A DNA stretch of 38,136 nt from contig CAZZKE010000023.1 in the NCBI GenBank assembly GCA_964655005.1, forward strand, positions 1-38,136, read 5' to 3'. Positions within the stretch are counted from its first letter, which is position 1, and every line of letters begins with the position of its first letter. Source of the DNA: CAZZKE01 sp964655005. GTDB lineage: Bacteria; Pseudomonadota; Alphaproteobacteria; Rhodospirillales; JABHCV01. Below the pieces are notes generated by a model, which saw only the letters and a list, made by a program, of their open reading frames with translations, was not told where the DNA came from and did not search any database. The position numbers and the translations under genes are program-made. Of the stretch, positions 33,101-38,136 are shown in pieces.

Positions 33101-33612
33101 AGGACCGGTATTTGGGCGTCGATGAAGGCATATTCGCTCTGGCTTGGCACGGTCGATGATTTACACGCCGGGTCGTCCCCGGCCAGCACCAGAACGCCGC
33201 CATTGGCCGCCGTGCCGGCGTAATTGCCGTGCCGTAATACATCGCCGGAACGATCCACGCCCGGCCCCTTGCCGTACCACATGGCGAACACGCCATCTAC
33301 CGTGGGGCCTTCGAACAGGCCGACCTGTTGCGTGCCCCATACGGCGGTGGCCGCCAGATCTTCGTTGATGCCCGGTTTGAAATGAATGTTTTCCGGGCTC
33401 AGCAGTTTTTCGGCGCGCCAGAATTCACGATCGACATTGCCCAGCGGCGAACCCCGGTAGCCCGATACGTAGCCGGCGGTATCGAGTCCCCGGGCCTTGT
33501 CGCGGGCCCGCTGCATCAGCGCCAGACGAACCAGCGCCTGGGTGCCGGTGATGAAGACGCGACCGCTGGCCAAGGTGTATTTGTCCTGCAAGCTGACGGT
33601 CGATGTCGCCAT
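30160..33612 (-). CDS. Indolepyruvate-type ferredoxin oxidoreductase, fused subunits
   Basis: This 1150-residue enzyme oxidatively decarboxylates an aryl or branched 2-oxoacid to its acyl-CoA with ferredoxin as acceptor. The N-terminal half has the pyruvate:ferredoxin-type domain (GYRGSPLGNVDREFW) and the central TPP domain (CAGCPHNTSTRVPDGSYAGAGIGCHYMAVWM, then GDGTYFHSGLL and NDAVAMTGGQP). A single 4Fe-4S motif follows (CEGCGDCGVVSNC, about 635-647). The C-terminal part holds the gamma-like domain (VVTGIGGTGVVTIGALLGMAAHLEGKG). This is the long fused form common in Proteobacteria. Start at 33612 is backed by GGGGAA 8 bases upstream; a start at 33627 is less likely. The substrate (indolepyruvate or branched-chain) is not decidable by eye. 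Confidence 0.93.
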   Translation of the reverse strand: MATSTVSLQDKYTLASGRVFITGTQALVRLALMQRARDKARGLDTAGYVSGYRGSPLGNVDREFWRAEKLLSPENIHFKPGINEDLAATAVWGTQQVGLFEGPTVDGVFAMWYGKGPGVDRSGDVLRHGNYAGTAANGGVLVLAGDDPACKSSTVPSQSEYAFIDAQIPVLNPANAQELLDFGLIGWAMSRYSGLWVGMKTITEIMDSSASISVDPDRIILKDPDDFEMPDGGLHIRWPDQPLDQETRLQKYKLYAALAFARANGIDRTVIDSPNPRLGIVSTGKSYLDVMQALDDLGIDAEYAAELGLRVYKVGMPWPLERQGIRAFAEGLEEILVVEEKRAVIENQLKEQLYNWRHDVRPRVIGKFDEAGDWVLPSASELTPARVARVIAARLERFVTSERIEKRLDFLERKELALSSTDRPDFPRMPYFCAGCPHNTSTRVPDGSYAGAGIGCHYMAVWMDRATVTFTHMGGEGANWNGIAPFSRTKHLFVNLGDGTYFHSGLLAIRAAVSAGVNVTYKILYNDAVAMTGGQPHDGPLSVPLITRQIAAEGVGRIAVVSDRPDKYSTDDIFADGVTFHHRHDLDLVQRELRDRTGVSAIVYDQTCAAELRRRRKRGLIQDPPKRVFINEAVCEGCGDCGVVSNCVAIRPVETPYGRKRAIDQSSCNKDFSCIEGFCPSFVTVNGGQLRQAAGHSVGDVPFPALQEPAIPAIDKPYDIVVTGIGGTGVVTIGALLGMAAHLEGKGVSVLDQIGLAQKNGAVMSHVRIGNEPGDIFAARIPAGGTNLLLGCDIVTAGGFEALGKLHPRHSRAVINSHQTMTAAFTHNPDLKFPEHALMQSLREATAETRFFDAGALATALMGDAIATNLFLVGYAWQMGLIPLKAASIERAIDLNGIATDFNKQAFLWGRRSAAEPDAVARIVGVAASDDDEQTLDGLIAARTADLTAYQNAAYGDRYGKLIERVREAEIDGEKRLTDAVARAYYKLLAVKDEYETARLFTDGEFASRLNEQFEGDFSLQFHLAPPLLSSIDPATGRPRKKTYGAWMMTVFKLLAGLKGLRGTILDPFRNSGDRKFDRALIRQYEADMEILLAGLTAGNYQEAVAIAALPLSIRGFGPVREQAAKQAEMTRSELMQAFRTPPAHADAAQ

Positions 33613-33744
33613 TAATAGATTCCCCAATCAATCAATTTGTGCCTAAAAGGGTATCCCCTTGGCCGGTCGCATACAATCCTTGCAAAGTGTTCGACCGAAA
33701 ATCGCAAGGCTGATGCCGTCGCCGGGCAAGGTTGGGTTACGTTA

Positions 33745-33771
33745 TTGCGGGCGAGATTGGTTCTATATAAT
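33745..33771 (+). promoter_or_regulatory. Possible sigma-70-type promoter of the EamA gene
   Basis: TATAAT at 33766-33771 is a perfect -10 hexamer, with TTGCGG at 33745-33750 as a possible -35 (15-base spacer, short of the ideal 17). A start near 33778 would leave about 20 bases before the ATG at 33798. The rest of the 185-base divergent gap (33613-33797) shows no other clear element. Confidence 0.4.
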
Positions 33772-33797
33772 ATTATTTCGCGCCCCTGGACTTTTGT

Positions 33798-34697
33798 ATG
33801 GCCACACTTTCCAATTTTCGAGCCTTTTTGTTGCTGATCGCGCTGGCGACGATCTGGAGCTCGTCGTTCAGTGTTATCAAGATCGGCGTTGAAACCCTGC
33901 CGCCGATAACCCTGGCGGCGCTTCGCATCGGTCTCGCCACGGTAGTCCTGTATGGCTATATGCGAATCAAGGGGCTGCATATTCCCAGGGACCGGCGGTT
34001 TTGGAAGCTGGCCTTCTGGGTCGGGTTGCTGGGCAACGGCCTGCCTTTTACGCTGATTGGCTGGGGCGAAAAAACCATAGATAGCGGTCTGGCGGCGATA
34101 TTGATGGCCGTAATGCCCCTGGCCTCGCTACTGCTGGTTCATGTTTTCACTACCGATGAACGGCTGACGGTGCCCAAGCTGGCCGGCATTGTCGTCGGTT
34201 TCCTGGGGATGGTGGTGCTGGTCGGCCCGGAATCCCTGAAAGGCCTGGGCGGTGACCTGGTCGCGCAACTGGCGGTGGCCGGCGGCGCGTTGTGCTACGC
34301 GGTCGCCAGTACCGTCGCGGTTCGCATGCCTACCCTGCATCCGGCGGAACGCAGCATGGCGGTTCTGGCCATAGCGTCACTGCAAATGATCCCGCTGTCC
34401 CTGTGGTTTGACCGGCCCTGGACCGCAAGCCCGGATTTGGCCGCGTGGGCCGCCGGAATTTATCTGGGCCTGTTCCCGACGGCGCTGGCGGCGATTATCT
34501 ATTTCCATTTGATTACGTATCGCGGCGCCACCTTCATCGCCCTGAATAATTACATTGTTCCGGCGCTGGGTGTCGTCTGGGGCTGGCTGTTTCTGGCCGA
34601 AAATATTTCGGCCCGGGGCCTGGCCGCCCTGGCGCTGATTCTGGTCGGCATCGCCATCGCCAATTCCCGACCGCTCCGTAGTACCAAGGAGCATTGA
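33798..34697 (+). CDS. EamA/DMT-family membrane transporter
   Basis: The 299-residue protein has ten predicted membrane helices in two EamA repeats. The first half begins FRAFLLLIALATIWSSSFSVIKIGVETLPPITLAALRIGLATVVLYGYMRIKG and the second half ends with GATFIALNNYIVPALGVVWGWLFLAENISARGLAALALILVGIAIAN. Members export amino acids or metabolites, or import small molecules; the substrate is not predictable here. It is transcribed away from the oxidoreductase gene and followed by the 403-base stretch holding the cobalamin riboswitch. Only a weak ribosome site (GGA) precedes the ATG. Confidence 0.88.
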   Translation: MATLSNFRAFLLLIALATIWSSSFSVIKIGVETLPPITLAALRIGLATVVLYGYMRIKGLHIPRDRRFWKLAFWVGLLGNGLPFTLIGWGEKTIDSGLAAILMAVMPLASLLLVHVFTTDERLTVPKLAGIVVGFLGMVVLVGPESLKGLGGDLVAQLAVAGGALCYAVASTVAVRMPTLHPAERSMAVLAIASLQMIPLSLWFDRPWTASPDLAAWAAGIYLGLFPTALAAIIYFHLITYRGATFIALNNYIVPALGVVWGWLFLAENISARGLAALALILVGIAIANSRPLRSTKEH

Positions 34698-34813
34698 TAA
34701 AGACGATACCGGGCCATGGCCGGGCATGGCGGGAAGGCCGATGTGACGGTAATATAAAAAAACACCGATCATTCGGTATTGCTTGCGGCGGTGAAAATTA
34801 TTACGATCAACCG

Positions 34814-35002
34814 CGACGGTGTCCCCACAGGGCGAACAAGCCCGGGACCTAACAGGGAACACGGAAGGAATCGACCCAATCGGGGATTCCCAGCCGTGGC
34901 TGCCCCCGCAACTGTAAGCGGTTGTATTCGCCCGATCATGGCCACTGGGAAACCGGGAAGGCCGGGCGAGGACGGAAACCGCAAGCCAGTAGACCTGCCG
35001 CC
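34814..35002 (+). ncRNA. Cobalamin (adenosylcobalamin) riboswitch
   Basis: The conserved parts of the B12 aptamer appear in order: GGTGTCC near 34818, AACAGGGAA at about 34851-34859, GCTGCCCCCGCAACTGTAA near 34899-34917, GGCCACTGGGAAACCGGGAAGG near 34945-34966, and the B12 box GCAAGCCAGTAGACCTGCC at 34981-34999. It sits on the same strand as cbtB, about 100 bases before it. Small hairpins (for example TCCGG/CCGGA and GCGGA/TCCGC) lie in the following segment before GGAGGG of the cbtB ribosome site, so control may be translational. In the gap 34698-34813 I see no gene. Confidence 0.96.
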
Positions 35003-35100
35003 AAAACGTTTCGTATTCCGGGAAGGTTTGTATTTCCGGATTAGCGGATGTCCGCTGCGGAATGGAGTCAATCACGTTTCCATAACGGAGGGTTATTGGA

Positions 35101-35286
35101 ATGCATAACGAACAGACTATCAACACTGAAACCGTAGCGGCGGGAAATATGGCGGCCAGGTTACCGGCTGTCATCGCCCTGATGTTTGGCGTCTTTCTGG
35201 TTTTTGGCGCGGCTTTCGCGCAAATGCCGGCGGCCCACAATGCCGCGCATGATGTCCGGCATGCGTTTAGCGTACCCTGTCACTGA
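35101..35286 (+). CDS. cbtB: Cobalt transporter subunit CbtB
   Basis: CbtB is a small membrane protein found with CbtA in B12-regulated cobalt uptake loci. The 61 residues have one membrane segment (VIALMFGVFLVFGAAFAQM) and a C-terminal His-rich stretch, HNAAHDVRHAFSVPCH. This ending with closely spaced His and a final CH is the family mark and probably binds cobalt. GGAGGG stands before the ATG. The upstream cobalamin riboswitch should shut it off when B12 is plentiful. CbtA begins 8 bases after its stop. Confidence 0.94.
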   Translation: MHNEQTINTETVAAGNMAARLPAVIALMFGVFLVFGAAFAQMPAAHNAAHDVRHAFSVPCH

Positions 35287-35294
35287 GGCCCGCC

Positions 35295-35981
35295 ATGTAC
35301 AGAAGGATTTTTATCACCGCGCTGCTGGCCGGGGCACTGGCTGGCACGATGATGTTCATCGCCCACATGGTGACGACGACGCCATTAATTTTGCAAGCCG
35401 AGGTCTACGAGAATGCGGCGAGCGCATCGGAAGCGGCTGTTACCAATGCCAAGGAAACCGCATCGGAGGCCAGTGACTGGGCGCCGTCGGAAGGCCTGGA
35501 GCGGAGCTTTTACACCCTGGTTGCCGATATCCTGATATCCATCGGGTTCTCCTTCCTGCTGGTTGGCGCGATTGCGCTAAGCGGTCGGCAGGTCGACTGG
35601 CGGCAGGGGCTGGTTTGGGGTCTTTGCGGATTCGCCGTATTTTCGGCCGGTCCGGGAATGGGCCTGGCGCCGGAACTTCCGGGGATGCCGGCGGCTGACT
35701 TGCAGGCCCGTCAGATATGGTGGGTAGCCACCGTGCTGGCCACCGCGGGCGGTCTGGCGTTGATCTTTTTCGGTCGCCAGATAGTCCTGAAACTGGTCGG
35801 AGCCGCGCTTATATTGGCGCCCCATGTGGTCGGCGCTCCGAGTATCGCGCCCGAAACAGGTGGTATACCGGCCGAAATGGCGGCGGAATTCGCGGTTGCG
35901 ACACTGGTCGTCAGCGGCTTGTTCTGGCTCGCTCTCGGCGGTCTTGCCGGTCACTTCTATCGCCGGTTTGAAACGGTTTAA
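35295..35981 (+). CDS. cbtA: Cobalt transporter subunit CbtA
   Basis: CbtA is the larger membrane component of a predicted cobalt transporter. The 228-residue product starts with MYRRIFITALLAGALAGTMMFIAHMVTTTPLILQAEVYE, the family's typical N-terminus with a His in the first membrane segment. It has about five or six hydrophobic helices, with GFAVFSAGPGMGLAPELPGMPAADLQARQIWWVATVLATAGGLALIFF in the middle. A short soluble stretch (about 38-70) rich in Ala, Ser and Glu lies after the first helix. Evidence for cobalt transport rests on gene context with B12 riboswitches. It forms a two-gene operon with cbtB. Confidence 0.94.
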   Translation: MYRRIFITALLAGALAGTMMFIAHMVTTTPLILQAEVYENAASASEAAVTNAKETASEASDWAPSEGLERSFYTLVADILISIGFSFLLVGAIALSGRQVDWRQGLVWGLCGFAVFSAGPGMGLAPELPGMPAADLQARQIWWVATVLATAGGLALIFFGRQIVLKLVGAALILAPHVVGAPSIAPETGGIPAEMAAEFAVATLVVSGLFWLALGGLAGHFYRRFETV

Positions 35982-35987
35982 AATCCC

Positions 35988-36024
35988 GTATCCCGGGTAC
36001 GGTACATAAACGTATCCGGGATAC
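35988..36024. terminator. Bidirectional terminator between cbtA and the VWA gene
   Basis: GTATCCCGGGTACG at 35988-36001 pairs with 36011-36024 over 14 bases (one G-U) around a loop of nine bases. It lies between two convergent genes, 6 bases after the cbtA stop and 14 bases after the VWA-gene stop. On the minus strand it is followed by GGGATTTTAAAC; on the + strand by CAAAAAAC, so it looks better for the minus strand. Confidence 0.75.
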
Positions 36025-36038
36025 CAAAAAACAGTCTG

Positions 36039-37211
36039 CTAACGGCTCAATTCCCGAATCGCCAGATCGATGCCGTCCGGAGTCATCGGGTACATGCGGT
36101 CGGACATCAGCTGGCGGATCATTGATACCGACTGGGTGTAGTCCCAGCTTTTTTCCGGGGCCGGGTTAAGCCATACCGCGTGGCTGTAAGTGTCGAGCAG
36201 GCGGCTCATCCAGGCGGCGCCGGCTTCTTCGTTATGATGTTCGACGCTGCCGCCGGGATAGGCGATTTCGTAGGGGCTCATGGAAGCATCGCCGACGATG
36301 ATTACCTTATAGTCCGATGGATATGTATGCAGCAGTTCCCAGGTCGGTATCGTCTGGCCTTGGCGGCGTACGTTGTCTTGCCATACCCGCTCGTACAGGC
36401 AGTTGTGGAAATAAAAATATTCCAGGTGTTTGAATTCGCCGCGGGCGGCCGAAAACAGTTCCTCCATCATGGCGACGTGCGGGTCCATCGAGCCGCCGAC
36501 ATCGAAGAACAGCAGCACCTTGACCGCGTTGTGGCGTTCCGCGACCATATTGATATCCAGATAACCCTTTTCCGCCGTGGCGCGAATGGTGCCCGGCAGG
36601 TCCAGTTCGGTGGCCGCCCCTTGCCGGGCGAATTTGCGTAACCGCCGGAGCGCCACCTTGATATTTCTGGTTCCCAGTTCAACCTTGTCATCAAGGTTCT
36701 TGAATTGCCGCTTGTCCCATACCTTGACGGCGCTGAAATTGCGGTTGCCGTCCTGGCCGATGCGGATGCCTTCCGGGTTGTAGCCATAGGCGCCGAATGG
36801 CGAGGTGCCGGCGGTGCCGATCCATTTCGATCCCCCCTGATGCCGTTCCCGTTGTTCCTCAAGGCGTTTTTTCAGGGTTTCCATGAGTTTTTCCCAGCCG
36901 CCGAGGGCCTCGATTTCCTTTTTTTCCTCCTCCGTCAGGTTTTTTTCGGCCAGCTTGCGCAGCCATTCTTCGGGAATTTCGTGCTGTTCTTCCGGCGGCA
37001 TTTCCAGTCCCTTGAAAACCGTGCCGAAAACCTGGTCGAACTTGTCCAGGTTGCGTTCGTCCTTGACCAGGCAGGAACGGCTGAGATAGTAGAAATTATC
37101 GACCGAATATCCGGCCAGATCCTGGTCCATGGCGTCCAGCAGGGTCAGGTATTCGCGCAGCGATACCGGCACGTCGGCGTCGCGCAGGGACAGGAAGAAC
37201 TTAATAAACAT
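36039..37211 (-). CDS. VWA-domain protein, CoxE-like
   Basis: The 390-residue protein has a charged N-terminal half, including a helical stretch of Lys and Glu around residues 80-125, and a C-terminal von Willebrand A domain. The metal-site motif is D237-V-G-G-S241 in LLFFDVGGSMDPH, where a more usual form is DxSxS. The Gly in the middle position occurs in CoxE-like proteins. Later residues (VIIVGDASMSPYEI and AVWLNPAPEKSWDY) fit the same group. It starts 12 bases after the MoxR gene. MoxR-VWA pairs act as ATP-driven assembly or metal-insertion helpers for specific enzymes, but no target is visible here. Confidence 0.88.
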   Translation of the reverse strand: MFIKFFLSLRDADVPVSLREYLTLLDAMDQDLAGYSVDNFYYLSRSCLVKDERNLDKFDQVFGTVFKGLEMPPEEQHEIPEEWLRKLAEKNLTEEEKKEIEALGGWEKLMETLKKRLEEQRERHQGGSKWIGTAGTSPFGAYGYNPEGIRIGQDGNRNFSAVKVWDKRQFKNLDDKVELGTRNIKVALRRLRKFARQGAATELDLPGTIRATAEKGYLDINMVAERHNAVKVLLFFDVGGSMDPHVAMMEELFSAARGEFKHLEYFYFHNCLYERVWQDNVRRQGQTIPTWELLHTYPSDYKVIIVGDASMSPYEIAYPGGSVEHHNEEAGAAWMSRLLDTYSHAVWLNPAPEKSWDYTQSVSMIRQLMSDRMYPMTPDGIDLAIRELSR

Positions 37212-37223
37212 CGGCTGTTCCGG

Positions 37224-38072
37224 TTATCGGCCCTGCCGGTTCAGGAATGCCAGGCGTTCCAGAAGGTGCACGTCCTGTTCGTTTTTTAACAGCGCCCCGT
37301 GCAGGGGCGGGATCAGGTCGCGTTTGTCGTCCGAACGCAGGGTTTCGGGCGGGATGTCTTCGGCCATCAGCAGTTTCAGCCAGTCGAGAAATTCCGAGGT
37401 CGAGGGTTTTTTCTTCAGCCCCGGCGCTTCCCGCAGATCGTAAAACAGCCTCAGGGCATCCGACACCAGGCGTTTTTGAATGCCCGGATAGTGAACATCG
37501 ACAATGCGCCGCATGGTATCTTCATCGGGGAAGCGTATGTAGTGAAAGAAACAGCGCCGCAGGAAGGCGTCGGGCAGTTCCTTTTCGTTGTTCGAGGTGA
37601 TGATGATAATTGGCCGCTGGCGGGCGACGATGGTCTGCCGGGTTTCGTAGACATGGAATTCCATGCGGTCCAGTTCCAGCAGCAGGTCATTGGGGAATTC
37701 GATATCGGCCTTGTCTATTTCGTCGATCAGCAGCACCGGGCGCTGTTCTTCATCGAAGGCTTCCCATAACTTGCCGCGCACGATGTAGTTGGCGATATCG
37801 TGGACCCGTTCCTCGCCAAGCTGGGAATCGCGCAAGCGGGCTACGGCGTCGTATTCGTACAGGCCCTGCTGCGCCTTGGTGGTCGATTTGATATGCCACT
37901 GGATCAGTTTTTTATCCAGGGCGGCGGCCACTTCCTGGGCCAGCACGGTCTTGCCGGTTCCCGGTTCGCCTTTAATCAGCAAGGGCCGTTCCAGGGCGAC
38001 GGCGGCATTGACGGCGACCATCAGGTCTTCGGTAGCGATGTAGTTATCCGTTCCGGTGAACTTTTTATCCAT
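37224..38072 (-). CDS. MoxR-family AAA+ ATPase
   Basis: The 283-residue protein is an AAA+ ATPase with Walker A GEPGTGKT (35-42), Walker B LLIDEIDKAD (114-123) and the sensor and arginine-finger region ITSNNEKELPDAFLRRCFFHYIRFP. Such MoxR proteins partner with VWA proteins, as CoxD/CoxE, CbbQ/CbbO and NorQ/NorD do. The start was set at the ATG at 38072; the open frame continues to a TTG at 38111 with a basic leader of 13 residues and is less likely. Only a weak GAG lies upstream. It is the first gene of the pair. Bases 38073-38136 hold no recognisable feature. Confidence 0.92.
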   Translation of the reverse strand: MDKKFTGTDNYIATEDLMVAVNAAVALERPLLIKGEPGTGKTVLAQEVAAALDKKLIQWHIKSTTKAQQGLYEYDAVARLRDSQLGEERVHDIANYIVRGKLWEAFDEEQRPVLLIDEIDKADIEFPNDLLLELDRMEFHVYETRQTIVARQRPIIIITSNNEKELPDAFLRRCFFHYIRFPDEDTMRRIVDVHYPGIQKRLVSDALRLFYDLREAPGLKKKPSTSEFLDWLKLLMAEDIPPETLRSDDKRDLIPPLHGALLKNEQDVHLLERLAFLNRQGR

Positions 38073-38136
38073 GGTTAATTTTTTCTCAAAGTTTTTGCGA
38101 CGAGCGGCCAAACTAGAACATTCCCGAGCTATTATG

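Noticed and set aside
34761..34782. Minus-strand hairpin followed by seven T residues in the gap after the EamA gene
   Set aside because: It looks like a terminator on the minus strand (ACCGA/TCGGT stem), but no minus-strand gene lies upstream of it, so it was not called. It could still be a relic.
1..38136. CRISPR arrays, tRNA or rRNA genes, insertion sequences
   Set aside because: No regularly spaced direct repeats with unique spacers, no cloverleaf-like tRNA sequence, and no transposase or terminal inverted repeats were seen on either strand.

Overview
This GC-rich window looks like part of the chromosome of a free-living, flagellated alphaproteobacterium, most likely Rhodospirillales-like. 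The main reasons are a CtrA-inhibitor (SciP/DUF1153) gene, a FlbD-type sigma-54 activator inside a long fliF operon, an alphaproteobacterial-type fused 2-oxoacid:ferredoxin oxidoreductase, and a C-P lyase locus carrying the DUF1045 and hexapeptide-transferase accessory genes. Genus cannot be settled from the sequence alone.

Region 1 (1-7500) is phosphonate use. On the + strand phnJ (5' end outside the window), phnK, phnL and phnM form the C-P lyase arm. Converging on it from the minus strand are phnC, phnD, phnE (the importer), a hexapeptide-repeat transferase and a DUF1045 2H-phosphoesterase-like gene. The importer arm starts behind four 7-base direct repeats with an 11-base period, which fits a tandem Pho box. 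A strong intrinsic terminator with a UUCG tetraloop lies between phnD and phnE.

Region 2 (7523-19303) is one tight minus-strand flagellar operon in the order fliF, fliG, fliH, fliN, motA/pomA-like, flbD-like, flhA, flhF, flhG, FliK-like. It covers the MS ring, C-ring, export gate, stator, placement and number control, and a sigma-54 activator. An inverted repeat and a TTAA half-site precede fliF.

Region 3 (19486-25620) holds sciP, a formyltransferase-fold gene, and a second flagellar operon (fliK, flgD, flgE) behind a near-consensus sigma-54 promoter that the FlbD-like protein could activate.

Region 4 (25743-30151) has a cobalamin-domain radical SAM enzyme, a SAM methyltransferase and two extended SDR (nucleotide-sugar type) genes. 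They suggest surface sugar or lipid modification, but the substrate is unknown.

Region 5 (30160-38072) holds a large indolepyruvate-type ferredoxin oxidoreductase, an EamA transporter, a cobalamin riboswitch controlling cbtB-cbtA (cobalt uptake), and a MoxR ATPase paired with a CoxE-like VWA protein.

No tRNA, rRNA, CRISPR array or insertion sequence was recognised. No gene appears frameshifted.
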